Shown here: one piece after another, positions 32,505 to 41,711 of the stretch
Layout of the letters: every line of letters begins with the position of its first letter
Numbering within the stretch: position 1 is the stretch's first letter
Program-made: the position numbers and the translations under genes
Assembly (NCBI RefSeq): GCF_008123425.1
Contig: NZ_VSSS01000069.1
Coordinates: 1 to 53,641 of the forward strand
Direction of reading: 5' to 3'
From: Bradyrhizobium rifense
GTDB taxonomy: Bacteria > Pseudomonadota > Alphaproteobacteria > Rhizobiales > Xanthobacteraceae
Length of the DNA stretch: 53,641 bases
The notes under the pieces: generated by a model
The model's input: only the letters and a program-made list of their open reading frames with translations
Database searches by the model: none
What the model was told of the DNA's origin: nothing

Positions 32505-33263
32505 ATGTCCATGCCGCATTCGTCCAATGCGCCGCGCCGCACGCTACTCCTGACCGGAGCAAGTCGCGGTATCGGCCACGCCACCGTGATCCGCTTCTCG
32601 TCGGCGGGCTGGCGCGTCATCACCTGCTCGCGGCATCCCTTCCCGGAAGATTGCCCGTGGGACGCAGGCCCCGAGGATCACATCCAGGTCGACCTCGGCA
32701 ATCCCGCGGACACCACGCGCGCGATCTCCGACATCCGCGATCGCCTCGAAGGCGGCATGCTGCACGCGCTGGTCAACAACGCCGCGATCTCGCCGAAAGG
32801 CCCAGGCGGCTCACGCCTCGGTTCGGTCGACACCGACCTCGACACCTGGACGCACGTCTTCCACGTCAACTTCTTCGCGCCGATCATGATCGCGCGCGGC
32901 TTGATCGAGGAGCTGAAGGCGGCCAGGGGCTCGGTCGTGAACGTCACCTCGATCGCGGGCTCGCGCGTGCATCCCTTCGCGGGCGCGGCGTACGCGACCT
33001 CCAAGGCGGCGCTCGCGTCCCTGACGCGCGAGATGGCCTCGGACTTCGGCCGCGTCGGCGTGCGCGTCAACGCGATCGCGCCGGGCGAGATCGACACCTC
33101 GATCCTGTCGCCGGGCACCGAGAAGATCGTCGACCAGCAAATTCCGATGCACCGCCTCGGCACACCGGACGAGGTCGCCAAGATCATCTACGTGCTGTGC
33201 ACGGACACCAGTTCTTACGTCAACGGCGCCGAGATCCACATCAACGGCGGCCAGCACGTCTAG
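32505..33263 (+). CDS. SDR family oxidoreductase
   Basis: A 252-residue classical short-chain dehydrogenase/reductase. It carries TGASRGIG (cofactor glycine motif), NNAAIS, and the catalytic Ser/Tyr/Lys (NVTSIAGS ... YATSKAAL), followed by the post-catalytic APGEIDTSIL and INGG at the end. The substrate is unknown; no specificity residues are diagnostic. It starts 32 bases after pdxH and precedes a methyltransferase gene, suggesting a short operon without an obvious common pathway. The start codon at 32505 may be replaced by the ATG at 32511. Confidence 0.92.
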   Translation: MSMPHSSNAPRRTLLLTGASRGIGHATVIRFSSAGWRVITCSRHPFPEDCPWDAGPEDHIQVDLGNPADTTRAISDIRDRLEGGMLHALVNNAAISPKGPGGSRLGSVDTDLDTWTHVFHVNFFAPIMIARGLIEELKAARGSVVNVTSIAGSRVHPFAGAAYATSKAALASLTREMASDFGRVGVRVNAIAPGEIDTSILSPGTEKIVDQQIPMHRLGTPDEVAKIIYVLCTDTSSYVNGAEIHINGGQHV

Positions 33264-33289
33264 GCCAGGTGACGCATCGAGGGTGACGC

Positions 33290-34060
33290 ATGGGCCGGTT
33301 TGCGAGCACGGCGTCAACTTACGAGCACTTGCGACCACCCTACCCGAGCGAGTTCTTTCGCCGCGTCGCGCACAAGCTCGGCCTCTCCGAACGATGCGCC
33401 TTGATCGATCTCGGGACCGGGCCCGGGCTGCTCGCGCTCGGCTTCGCGCCCTATGTCGGCCGTATCGTCGGCGTCGACCCTGAAACGGCGATGCTCGAGG
33501 CTGCGCGACAGGCGGCGGCGCGCGCGGGGCAAGAGCTTGCACTGATCGCGGGCAAGGCCGAGACGCTCGCCTCCGAGATCGGCACGTTCGACATCGTCAC
33601 GATCGGCCGCGCGCTGCACTGGATGGATCGCGATGCAACGCTCGCGCGGCTCGACCGGCTGGTTGCGCGCGACGGCGCGATCCTGATCTGCGCTTCGTTC
33701 TCGGTCACCGACGGCCGCAACCCATGGCTTGATGGCTACAACGAGATCCGCCGCCGCTGGTCGCCCGCCAAGCTCTGGGAGGAGGCCGGCAAGGGCACGC
33801 GGACCCATCGCGACCTGCCCGCGTTCTTCCGCGGCAGCGCCTTTGCCCCGACCGAGCTCGTCACCGTCGAGACCAGCCACATGGTCAGCATGCAGGACCT
33901 GGCGCAACGCACCCTTACTTACTCGTCGTCCTCACCGGAAGCATTGGGCGACAACGTCGAGGCCGTGTTGCGGGACGTCGAGAGCCATCTGGCATCGTTC
34001 AGCCGCGACGGCTTAATCGCCGAGACCATCGTCTCGACGGCGCAGATCGTGAAGCGCTAG
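33290..34060 (+). CDS. Class I SAM-dependent methyltransferase
   Basis: A 256-residue methyltransferase of the UbiE/COQ5-like group. The SAM-binding motif I is LIDLGTGPGLLALGFAPYVGR with the acidic end of strand 2 in VGVDPETAMLEAAR; IVTIGRALHWMDRD forms motif II. The substrate is not evident. It is 26 bases after the SDR gene. The Ser-rich stretch (TYSSSSPEALG) near the C terminus sits in the substrate-facing region of related proteins. Confidence 0.92.
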   Translation: MGRFASTASTYEHLRPPYPSEFFRRVAHKLGLSERCALIDLGTGPGLLALGFAPYVGRIVGVDPETAMLEAARQAAARAGQELALIAGKAETLASEIGTFDIVTIGRALHWMDRDATLARLDRLVARDGAILICASFSVTDGRNPWLDGYNEIRRRWSPAKLWEEAGKGTRTHRDLPAFFRGSAFAPTELVTVETSHMVSMQDLAQRTLTYSSSSPEALGDNVEAVLRDVESHLASFSRDGLIAETIVSTAQIVKR

Positions 34061-34143
34061 GGGATTTGCCGCGAAAGGCGGGAAGCAAGGCGATCCAGAC
34101 AACGCCGCCGCAAGACTGGATCGCCCGCCCTTCCTTCCGCTCC

Positions 34144-34377
34144 TCAATCCAGGCGAATCCGACGCGACCGTTCGCGCAGCCTCAAAGCTGCAGCATTTGG
34201 AGCGGCAGCGTCGAATGCAGTCGAGCAGTCATCGTCGTTCTCGCCATCGAGCAGCGGAGCACCACAGTGCCGGCACATGCGTGCCGACAACGACGGCGCC
34301 TTGCCGCTCGCCACGGCCTGACGATAGCTCGTCAGATCGATGACGTTGCGGGGCGTCGTTATGTGTTTTTCAACCAT
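34144..34377 (-). CDS. Small cysteine-motif protein of unknown function
   Basis: A 77-residue basic protein. The ATG at 34377 has GAGGAAAAA 7 bases upstream, a strong ribosome site, so the gene is credible despite its size. It contains a CxxC zinc-knuckle start (MCRHCGAPLLDGENDDDC) and ends in RLRERSRRIRLD. A third cysteine follows the CxxC, with no obvious fourth ligand. It may bind zinc or nucleic acid; no family is recognised. It stands alone between a methyltransferase gene and a CorA gene. 34378-34563 holds no other gene. Confidence 0.65.
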   Translation of the reverse strand: MVEKHITTPRNVIDLTSYRQAVASGKAPSLSARMCRHCGAPLLDGENDDDCSTAFDAAAPNAAALRLRERSRRIRLD

Positions 34378-34563
34378 GGTTTTTCCTCGCGGCTAACCCT
34401 CTGCTTATCGCAGACAAGTTTCGCGCAAACGTTCAGCCCACCGCTCAAATTTTACCGGAGGAATTGGGGCGCAGCACACGCATCACCGCGTCGCCGCAAT
34501 GGCGCTCTATTCTGCGACACCATCAGCCCTGTCTCTGCGACCGGCGTAAGGTCTCGGTAGCTA

Positions 34564-35547
34564 TTAAAGCCACTTCTTCCACTTGAAGATCCAGTACGGA
34601 ACGATCGCAGCGCACACCATCAACACGAGCGCAAAGGGATAACCGTGCGTCCATTCGAGTTCCGGCATCGACTTGAAGTTCATGCCGTAGATCGAGGCGA
34701 TCAGTGTCGGCGGCATCAGGACAACAGCCATGACCGAAAACAGCTTGATGATGTTGTTCTGCTCGAGATTGACGACGCCGAGCATGGCGTCGAGCACGAA
34801 GGTGATCTTGCTGGAGAGATAGGAGGCGTGGTCGGTCAGCGAGACGACGTCGCGCTGCATGGTCTTGAGCTGCTCGCGCATGTCCTTTGACCATTTCACG
34901 CCCTCCACCACCGCCGAAAGGAAGGCGACGACACGGCCGATCGACACCAGGCTCTCGCGAACCTTGGAGGTCAAATCGCCCTTGCGGCCGATCGAGATCA
35001 GGATCTGAGAATATTGCTTGGCGTGGCCGTGACGCTCGCTCTCCGGCTCGAAGATGTCATGCGAGACCTGGTCGATCTCGGCGCCGCAGCGTTCCAGAAT
35101 GTCGGCGCAACGGTCGATCACGGCGTCCAGCAGTTCCATCAGCACCATCTCGCCGGTGATCCCCGGGGTGCAGGACCGCGCCAGCTTGGCCTCGACCAGG
35201 GCGAACGGCTTGGGCTGGTCGTAGCGGACCGTGACCAGGCGATGGTCGCCAAGGATGAAGGTCACCGCCGTGGTCCGGGGCATGTCGGTGTCGGAGTGGC
35301 ACATCAGCGTCGCGGTCATGTAGCGCGCGCTGCTCTCGATATAGAGCCGGCTCGAGATCTCGATCTCCTGCATGTCCTCCCGCGTCGGGATCGCGATCCC
35401 CGAGAGCTTCTCCACCGCCTTGTCCTCGGCTGCGGTCGGATTGAACAGATCGATCCACACGGCGTGTTCCGGCACAGCGGCGAGATCGTCGACAACGGCC
35501 TTCTTCAGGGAGGAGTCGGTGGGAACGAACACAGAAAACATGAACAA
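34564..35547 (-). CDS. CorA family magnesium/divalent cation transporter
   Basis: A 327-residue member of the CorA family, which forms pentameric Mg2+ (or Co2+/Ni2+) channels. A long N-terminal cytoplasmic region with coiled-coil helices (about 130-265) precedes two membrane helices. The selectivity motif YGMNF is at the end of TM1 (IKLFSVMAVVLMPPTLIASIYGMNF). The basic C-terminal tail (IFKWKKWL) is cytoplasmic. Met at 35547 or 35541 could be the start. The gene stands alone; its 5' region is shared with the divergent L,D-transpeptidase gene. Confidence 0.94.
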   Translation of the reverse strand: MFMFSVFVPTDSSLKKAVVDDLAAVPEHAVWIDLFNPTAAEDKAVEKLSGIAIPTREDMQEIEISSRLYIESSARYMTATLMCHSDTDMPRTTAVTFILGDHRLVTVRYDQPKPFALVEAKLARSCTPGITGEMVLMELLDAVIDRCADILERCGAEIDQVSHDIFEPESERHGHAKQYSQILISIGRKGDLTSKVRESLVSIGRVVAFLSAVVEGVKWSKDMREQLKTMQRDVVSLTDHASYLSSKITFVLDAMLGVVNLEQNNIIKLFSVMAVVLMPPTLIASIYGMNFKSMPELEWTHGYPFALVLMVCAAIVPYWIFKWKKWL

Positions 35548-35878
35548 CTCCAGGGAGGGCCTGCGACAGAATGACAGCCCTTAGCGCGATTCTGACAAGT
35601 TCATGATGACAAGCACATTAACGGGGCGTTTGCATTTATGGCGACGGCATGGCCCAACTGTGGCACAGAATCGACAATCCGGAATTCCACGCCCAAAATC
35701 CAGCTTAAGGTCGCAAAAATTGCGGCAAAAAAGCCACAGGTTGGGTCTCGCAGCGCGGGACAAGCCCCTAAAAGCTGGAATTGTGGCAGATTTCAACGAT
35801 AATAGGGTCCAAGGAGTCGTGGAATTGAGCTTGGCTCAAGCCCCGCGAAAGCTTGTTGTTTTCGATTGGAACCAAATC
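35548..35878. other. Intergenic region between divergent corA-type and L,D-transpeptidase genes
   Basis: 331 bases that carry the promoters of both flanking genes. I see no gene, no riboswitch such as an Mg2+ sensor leader, and no repeat. Composition is more AT-rich (for example AAAATTGCGGCAAAAAAG near 35716-35733) than the coding surroundings. Confidence 0.5.
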
Positions 35879-36559
35879 ATGTCGTCGCTGAAAGTTACGC
35901 TTGGTATTTTGGCCGCCGGCTTCATGTTGTCGGGCTGCATGCAGGGCACGCATTATGAGGCCACCAACACCCAGAGCTTCAAGCCCAAGGACAAGGAACT
36001 GCTCGCCAAGATCCGGTATGAAAACACCCCGGTCGCAGAGCCCTTCCGCCGCGCCATCGTCGACTACCACCGCAAGGAATCGCCGGGCTCGATCGTGGTC
36101 GATTCCGACAACCACTACCTCTATTACGTGATGGATGGCGGCAAGGCGATCCGCTACGGCATCACCGTCGGCGAAGAGGCCATGGCCTGGTCGGGCATCG
36201 CCAAGGTCGGCAGCATGACGGAATGGCCGGCGTGGCATCCGACGCCCGGCGAGATCTCGCGCCTGGGCGTGCCGACCTTTGTCGCTCCCGGCCCCGACAA
36301 TCCGATGGGCTCGCGCGCGCTGTACCTCTATTCCGGCGGCAAGGACACGCTGTTCCGCATCCACGGTACCAACCAGCCTGAATATATCGGCGCCTCGATC
36401 TCCTCGGGCTGCATCCGCCTGACCAACGAGGATGCGATCGATCTTTACGGCCGCGTCAAGCTCGGCACCATCGTGGTTGTGCTCGAGCCCAAGCACGGCG
36501 ACTCGCCGTACAATTCGCGGCTGGCCCTCCAGGGCGGTGGTTATCAGACCAGCAACTAA
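35879..36559 (+). CDS. L,D-transpeptidase (YkuD) lipoprotein
   Basis: A 226-residue cell-wall enzyme. The ATG at 35879 gives a lipoprotein signal (SSLKVTLGILAAGFMLSGC, lipidated Cys20). The YkuD catalytic signature is intact: HGTN followed by SISSGCIRLTNEDAIDL, in which Cys is the nucleophile and the first His is needed for acyl transfer. Such enzymes form 3-3 peptidoglycan crosslinks or anchor lipoproteins to the wall. The hydrolysed partner is unknown. The gene ends at a strong bidirectional hairpin shared with the convergent extensin-family gene. Confidence 0.93.
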   Translation: MSSLKVTLGILAAGFMLSGCMQGTHYEATNTQSFKPKDKELLAKIRYENTPVAEPFRRAIVDYHRKESPGSIVVDSDNHYLYYVMDGGKAIRYGITVGEEAMAWSGIAKVGSMTEWPAWHPTPGEISRLGVPTFVAPGPDNPMGSRALYLYSGGKDTLFRIHGTNQPEYIGASISSGCIRLTNEDAIDLYGRVKLGTIVVVLEPKHGDSPYNSRLALQGGGYQTSN

Positions 36560-36590
36560 TTGATCTCCGCGTGATCTGAAGGTTTTTGAA

Positions 36591-36617
36591 AAGCGCCGGT
36601 TTTACCGGCGCTTTTTT
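36591..36617. terminator. Bidirectional intrinsic terminator
   Basis: AAGCGCCGGT (36591-36600), loop TTT and ACCGGCGCTT (36604-36613) form a perfect 10-bp stem, followed by a T-run. On the other strand the stem is followed by TTTTC. It serves the L,D-transpeptidase gene and overlaps the end of the extensin-family gene. Confidence 0.9.
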
Positions 36618-37690
36618 GTTGGCGGCTTGCTCTTGCCGGAGTCGGCTGCCGGCTTGTCCGCCGGCGCGGCAGGTTTCGCGCTCTCCTGATCGTCAGCCCC
36701 ATCCTTGGTGCCCTCCGACTTGGCCGCGACCTCGCGGGGCGGCGCCTCCTCGGGGCGCTCGGCCGGCAGCAGAGGCGCGACCTGGGGCAAGGGGTCCCAG
36801 ATGTTCCACTGGCAGATCCGGTAGTCGTTGCGCCGCTGCGCCAGATCAAGGTGGATGTGGTCTTCGTGATACCAGTCCGAGCCCGGGCCGAGCACCGTGG
36901 AAAAGCGCGAGCAGACCGAATGCAGCACGCGCTCGCGCACGTCGCGCGACATGGTGCGCTCCGTCAGGCCGATCGACTGGCCGTTGGCGAGCTTGAGCGA
37001 GCGCACGTCGAGCGCGTTGGCCTTGCCGTGCTCGGACAGCATCGCGCCGACGATGCGATTGCGGCCGCGGCACTCGAAACTGTCGAAATTGTCGAGGTCG
37101 GTGATGGTCGAGCCGAGGCTCGCGGCCAGCGGCACCATGTCGGTGCGGACCCAATCGGCGATCGCCGATGCCATGGTGCAGCGGAGGATTGCCGCCGGCT
37201 TGACTGCGACCTTGCGCTTGTCCGGCAGCACGATCGCTTCCAGCCGCACCAGATCCTCGCCGCCGCAGGCGCCGGGGCCATGGATATCGGGAATGGACGG
37301 CGCGACTGCGATCTCCTCGGTCAGCGCGATACGACAGGCCGAGAGTTGCTTCTCGGGCGGCGGCGCGGCCTCGGCCGGTTTGCTGGGTTTGTCCGGGGAA
37401 GGCTTGTCTAGCGAAGGCTTGCCGTCGGTCTCCGTCGCGGCCTTGTCCGTTGCTTTGGGGGCCTCCTCGGGGCGAGGCTTTGGTAGCGGTATCTTGGCGG
37501 AACGAGGGCTTCTGTGCGGCCGTGGGGTACCAAGACCAAAGATATCGAGCGGCGCAGCATAGTTTCGCGCCTCCGCCCGATCCGCGAGCACAAGCGTTAG
37601 CCCCAGCGCAGCGGTAACCATTGCCGCGCGGGTGGACATATTGCCGCGACAAGACCATTTGCGGCGAAAGTCCGGCAGGCTAAAACTCAT
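36602..37690 (-). CDS. Secreted extensin-family protein
   Basis: A 362-residue exported protein. It has a signal peptide (from Met18, coded at 37639, STRAAMVTAALGLTLVLADRAEA is a standard one, so 37639 may be the true start), a long Pro/Lys/Glu-rich low-complexity linker (about 50-115), and an extensin-like C-terminal domain (about 115-300). That domain shows the family sequence CRIALTEEIAVAPSIPDIHGPGACGGEDLVRLEAIVLPD, the MASAIADWV helix, HGKANALDV and WYHEDHIHLDL. The histidines (HG, H..DHIH) suggest a metal-dependent peptidase-like site. A second low-complexity tail (KPAAPADKPAADSG) ends it. It probably acts on the cell envelope; the exact function is unknown. Confidence 0.88.
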   Translation of the reverse strand: MSFSLPDFRRKWSCRGNMSTRAAMVTAALGLTLVLADRAEARNYAAPLDIFGLGTPRPHRSPRSAKIPLPKPRPEEAPKATDKAATETDGKPSLDKPSPDKPSKPAEAAPPPEKQLSACRIALTEEIAVAPSIPDIHGPGACGGEDLVRLEAIVLPDKRKVAVKPAAILRCTMASAIADWVRTDMVPLAASLGSTITDLDNFDSFECRGRNRIVGAMLSEHGKANALDVRSLKLANGQSIGLTERTMSRDVRERVLHSVCSRFSTVLGPGSDWYHEDHIHLDLAQRRNDYRICQWNIWDPLPQVAPLLPAERPEEAPPREVAAKSEGTKDGADDQESAKPAAPADKPAADSGKSKPPTKKRR

Positions 37691-37755
37691 GACAATTCTT
37701 TGGCCCTGCGCTGAGAGCGATAACGCGCCCAGCGACTTCTCGGAGGAACGTCTGA

Positions 37756-39384
37756 ATGCTCGGCTTGATGCAAGATTGGCCCCTGCTCTGCCACCGGATC
37801 ATCGAACACGCCGCCAAGATTCATGGCAAGCAGGAGGTCGTGACGCGATCGGTCGAGGGACCGATCCATCGCACCACCTACGCCGAAATCCACCAGCGCG
37901 CGCTCAAGGTCTCGCAGATGCTGGAGCGCGACGGCATCAAGCTCGGCGACCGCGTCGCCACGATCGCCTGGAACACCTGGCGCCATCTCGAGGTCTGGTA
38001 CGGCATCATGGGCATCGGCGCCATCTGCCACACCGTCAATCCCCGGCTTTTCCCCGAGCAGATCGGCTGGATCATCAACCATGCGCAAGACCGCATCGTG
38101 ATGGTCGATCTCACCTTCGTCCCCGTACTGGAAAAGCTCGCCGACAAGCTGCCGAGCGTCGAACGGTACATCATCCTCACCGACAAGGCGCATATGCCCG
38201 AGACCACGTTGAAGAACGTCGTGGCCTACGAGGACTGGATCGCCGAGGCCGACGGCAAATTCAAATGGAAGGACTTTGACGAGAACACGGCGGCGGCGAT
38301 GTGCTACACGTCCGGCACGACCGGCGACCCGAAGGGCGTGCTGTATTCGCATCGCTCCAACGTGCTGCACGCGTTGATGGCCAACAATGTCGACGCGCTC
38401 GGCACCAGCGCCTCGGAGACGATGCTGCCGGTGGTTCCGCTGTTCCATGCCAACAGTTGGGGCATCGCCTTCTCCGCGCCCTCGCAGGGCACCAAGCTGG
38501 TGATGCCCGGGCCCAAGCTCGACGGCGCCTCGGTCTACGAGCTGCTCTCCACCGAGAAAGTGACGCACACCGCCGGCGTGCCGACGGTGTGGCTGATGCT
38601 GCTCCAGCACATGACCGCCAATAATCTGAAGCTGCCGGACCTGAAGATGGTGATCTGCGGCGGCTCGGCGATGCCGCGCTCGATGATCAAGGCCTTCCTC
38701 GACATGGGCGCGAACGTCCGCCACGCCTGGGGCATGACCGAGATGAGCCCGATCGGCAGCGTCGCGGCGCTGAAGCCGCCGTTCCAGAATGCGACCGGCG
38801 AGGCACGGCTCGACGTGCTGCAAATGCAGGGCTATGCGCCGTTCGCGGTCGAGATGAAGATCACCGACGATGCCGGCAAGGAGCTGCCGTGGGACGGCAA
38901 GACCTTTGGCCGCCTGAAGGTCTCCGGGCCCGCGGTCGCCAAGGCCTATTTCCGCCTCGACGCCAACATCCTCGATGAGGAGGGCTTCTTCGACACCGGC
39001 GACGTCGCGACCATCGACGAGGCTGGCTATATGCGGATCACCGACCGCTCCAAGGACGTGATCAAGTCCGGCGGTGAGTGGATTTCCTCGATCGACCTCG
39101 AAAACCTCGCGGTCGGCCATCCGGCGGTGGCGGAAGCCGCCGTGATCGGCGTCTTCCATCCCAAATGGGACGAGCGGCCGCTACTGATCGTGCAGCTCAA
39201 GCAGGGCCAGCAGGCCACGCGCGACGACATCCTCAAATACATGGACGGCAAGATCGCCAAATGGTGGATGCCCGACGACGTCGCCTTCGTCGACGGCATC
39301 CCGCATACCGCGACAGGCAAGATCCTGAAGACCGCGCTGCGCGACCAGTTCAAGGAATATCGCTTCCCGAACGCGGCAGCGTAA
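37756..39384 (+). CDS. Fatty acid--CoA ligase (AMP-binding enzyme)
   Basis: A 542-residue adenylate-forming ligase. The P-loop-like motif YTSGTTGDPKGVLYSH (about 189-204), the HAWGMTEMSP motif, the hinge region YMRITDRSKDVIKSGGEWISS and the catalytic Lys of ATGKILKT are all present. It activates a medium- or long-chain fatty acid as its acyl-AMP and then acyl-CoA for beta-oxidation or lipid synthesis. The sequence resembles AlkK-like ligases. No operon partners; the convergent HTTM-like gene and a perfect palindromic terminator follow. Confidence 0.95.
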   Translation: MLGLMQDWPLLCHRIIEHAAKIHGKQEVVTRSVEGPIHRTTYAEIHQRALKVSQMLERDGIKLGDRVATIAWNTWRHLEVWYGIMGIGAICHTVNPRLFPEQIGWIINHAQDRIVMVDLTFVPVLEKLADKLPSVERYIILTDKAHMPETTLKNVVAYEDWIAEADGKFKWKDFDENTAAAMCYTSGTTGDPKGVLYSHRSNVLHALMANNVDALGTSASETMLPVVPLFHANSWGIAFSAPSQGTKLVMPGPKLDGASVYELLSTEKVTHTAGVPTVWLMLLQHMTANNLKLPDLKMVICGGSAMPRSMIKAFLDMGANVRHAWGMTEMSPIGSVAALKPPFQNATGEARLDVLQMQGYAPFAVEMKITDDAGKELPWDGKTFGRLKVSGPAVAKAYFRLDANILDEEGFFDTGDVATIDEAGYMRITDRSKDVIKSGGEWISSIDLENLAVGHPAVAEAAVIGVFHPKWDERPLLIVQLKQGQQATRDDILKYMDGKIAKWWMPDDVAFVDGIPHTATGKILKTALRDQFKEYRFPNAAA

Positions 39385-39408
39385 GCGCTGCGCTGCAACG
39401 GCATCGGC

Positions 39409-39440
39409 AATGCGGCCCCTCGAGGGGCCGCATTGTTTTC
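39409..39440. terminator. Bidirectional terminator with perfect 12-bp arms
   Basis: AATGCGGCCCCT (39409-39420) and AGGGGCCGCATT (39423-39434) pair perfectly around a 2-base centre, followed by GTTTT. It sits between the convergent acyl-CoA ligase and HTTM-like genes and can end transcription from both. Confidence 0.85.
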
Positions 39441-39447
39441 GGGCCGC

Positions 39448-40656
39448 TCACAATTGCGAACAGCGAAGGCCAACCTCCGGGCGGCTGAAGAACAGACGCT
39501 GCTCCTTCACCACGAGCACGAGCTGGCTGCGATCGCGCAGGGCGTGGCACAGATCGCCGGCAATGGTCTTGAAGACGCGCGTTTCGGCATAAGGCGTCAC
39601 GTTGAGATCCGCGATCGCCCAGCGCTGGAGATTGAGCACGTTGGTATTCTCCGAGGTGTGGACCAGATACGGGCGAACGTTGCCCGGCGTCGACGCCGCG
39701 CCGAGATCGCTGAGATAGATCTGCGCCTCGGTGAGATTGCCGGAATAGAGCGCCGAGGACAGGTAGGAATCCCAGAGATTGAAGAAGCTCAACGCCGGCA
39801 GCACCACGAACAGCGCCACTGCCGCGCCATGACGAAGGTCGCGCACGTTCCAGACGATGTCGCGCCAGGTGAAGTCATCGGGGCTTGAAAACAGCAGCAC
39901 GTCGAACATCGCCATCGCCGCAGTCCATGGCCAGACGATGTCGTTCCAGTTCAAGCCCAGGGGACCGAACATCGCCAGAATGAAGACATGCATGCCAACC
40001 GCGGCCGCGAGCGAGGCGCGACGGAAACGGCGGGTCAATAGACCGACGCCGAACGCAACCTGAACGAAGGGGACCAAGAAGCCGAAGGCATCGAGAGGCG
40101 TGGTCATCGACGGAAGCAGGCTGGTGATCGGCGTGATGATCCAGGAAAACTCGTTCTCCATGAAGTTGAGGTTGATCTTCTGGAGTCCGGAGAAGACGTA
40201 GGTGAAGACGATAACCAGGCGGGCCAGGTTCAGCGTCTGGAGATCGTCGACCGGCGCCGCGCCGCCTCCGCCCGCGAGCCCTGCGGCCGCGAGCAGGAAG
40301 CTGTATTGAAACATCCAGGGCTGCCACCGCGTCTGGTCGGCAAGGCAGAACGCGACAATAATGGCGAGAAATCCTGCGATCGGCCAGCGCGAGCGAGGAA
40401 CGATCACGGCAAGCGCCGCCAGCACGAAAAGCGCGCCATAGAGTGCTGCCGCCACGGCGCCCTCGATCGGTGGCAGCAGCGACCAGACCGGCACCTGTGG
40501 ATAAGACCGGGGCCCCATCCATAGTCCCGGGGACATCGCTAATCCGGTGCAAAATGCGACAAGGATCGTCAGCCGCAGCAGAAACAGGCGCTGCGGCTGT
40601 GCCGCGCCGCTATCCTCCGCGTTGCCCTGCTTCCCCATATGCCCTTGCTTCCCCAT
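39448..40656 (-). CDS. HTTM-like integral membrane protein
   Basis: A 402-residue membrane protein with about 8-9 hydrophobic segments and several aromatic/charged loops (FMENEFSWIITP, LNWNDIVWPW, FTWRDIVWNVRDL). The general form recalls HTTM/vitamin-K-dependent-carboxylase-like membrane proteins, but the key carboxylase residues are not recognisable. I start at the ATG at 40656, which has GAGGGAGAGG upstream. Codons 1-6 and 7-12 are a direct duplication (MGKQGH then MGKQGN), so there are two possible starts, 40656 and 40638. The function is unknown. Confidence 0.72.
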   Translation of the reverse strand: MGKQGHMGKQGNAEDSGAAQPQRLFLLRLTILVAFCTGLAMSPGLWMGPRSYPQVPVWSLLPPIEGAVAAALYGALFVLAALAVIVPRSRWPIAGFLAIIVAFCLADQTRWQPWMFQYSFLLAAAGLAGGGGAAPVDDLQTLNLARLVIVFTYVFSGLQKINLNFMENEFSWIITPITSLLPSMTTPLDAFGFLVPFVQVAFGVGLLTRRFRRASLAAAVGMHVFILAMFGPLGLNWNDIVWPWTAAMAMFDVLLFSSPDDFTWRDIVWNVRDLRHGAAVALFVVLPALSFFNLWDSYLSSALYSGNLTEAQIYLSDLGAASTPGNVRPYLVHTSENTNVLNLQRWAIADLNVTPYAETRVFKTIAGDLCHALRDRSQLVLVVKEQRLFFSRPEVGLRCSQL

Positions 40657-40849
40657 GGCCTCTCCCTCGAACCGCCATACACACCTATGTGGCGCGTCGC
40701 GGGCCGTTGGTTCGATCGCCACTGCCCGGACTTTCACCGGTTCAGGACCGGGGATAAACCGCTTCACAGCCCTGCGGAAAATGCGCTAGGTCAGCTTGCT
40801 CCGGTCGCCCGTGCCCTCTCCCGGCGACTTACATCGGTGATGGAACAGC

Positions 40850-41704
40850 ATGGCCCGCAGGTTTTCCGCTCCCTACCAGTCGGAGCCCGTGTCCAGCCTC
40901 GCGAGCTGGGCGCGCAATCTGGCCGTGTTCGCGGTGGTGGCGGTGGTGGTATCGATCATCATCGTCCGTTTCGACTTCCTGGAGATGAAGCCGGCGCTGG
41001 CGACCTTCTTCGGCGGGCTCGCGATCGCCGCGCTTTCCATTCTGTTCGGCCTCGCCGGCTTTGCCGCGATCTGGCAGAACGGGTCGCGCGGCATGGCGCG
41101 CATCCTGCTCGCCTTCCTGATCGACGGGGCGATCCTCGCCTATCCCGCTTATCAGGCCCTGCTGTACCGCAAGCTGCCGCCGATCCACGACATCACCACC
41201 GACCCGATCGATCCGCCGCGCTTCGACGCGCTGTCGCGCCTGCGCACCGGCGACGGCACCAACACCGCCGTTTATGCCGGTCTCTATTCGGCCGAGCAGC
41301 AGCGCCACTTCTATCCCGACATCGAGCCGATCGAGCTCGAGATCCCCGTTGACCGCGCTTATGCGATCGCGCGCCAGCTCGTCATCAAGCGCAAATGGAC
41401 CGTCATCGACGAACGCGAGCCGCAGCCACCGCGCCGCATGGGCCGCATCGAGGCGGTGGCGCGCACGCCGATCATGGGCTTTCGCGAGGACATCTCGATC
41501 AGGGTCGTGCCTGACGGCGACGATTCCCGGGTCGATATCCGCTCCGCCTCGCGCTATTTCGAGAGCGATCTCGGAAGCAACGCCGCGCGCGTGACGAAAT
41601 TCATCGATGACCTCAACACCGCAGCCGACGCCGACGCGCTGAAGCCGGTGAAGAAGACCCCGGTCGCGCCGCCGAAGGCGCCGGCGAAGACAGTGAAGAA
41701 GTAA
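40850..41704 (+). CDS. DUF1499 domain-containing membrane protein
   Basis: A 284-residue protein with three N-terminal membrane helices (about 20-105) and a soluble C-terminal DUF1499 domain (about 110-260: PPIHDITTDPIDPPRFDAL, then DRAYAIARQLVIKRKWTVIDE, IEAVARTPIMGFREDISIRV, DDSRVDIRSASRYFESDLGSNAARV). DUF1499 is a widespread domain of unknown function. The tail is Lys/Pro/Ala-rich. No operon partner; the next gene, an MBL hydrolase, is convergent and 7 bases away. Confidence 0.88.
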   Translation: MARRFSAPYQSEPVSSLASWARNLAVFAVVAVVVSIIIVRFDFLEMKPALATFFGGLAIAALSILFGLAGFAAIWQNGSRGMARILLAFLIDGAILAYPAYQALLYRKLPPIHDITTDPIDPPRFDALSRLRTGDGTNTAVYAGLYSAEQQRHFYPDIEPIELEIPVDRAYAIARQLVIKRKWTVIDEREPQPPRRMGRIEAVARTPIMGFREDISIRVVPDGDDSRVDIRSASRYFESDLGSNAARVTKFIDDLNTAADADALKPVKKTPVAPPKAPAKTVKK

Positions 41705-41711
41705 CCGCGAG

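Noticed and set aside
35548..35878. Possible Mg2+ riboswitch upstream of the CorA gene
   Set aside because: No M-box or ykok-type conserved segments; the region looks like a plain divergent promoter.
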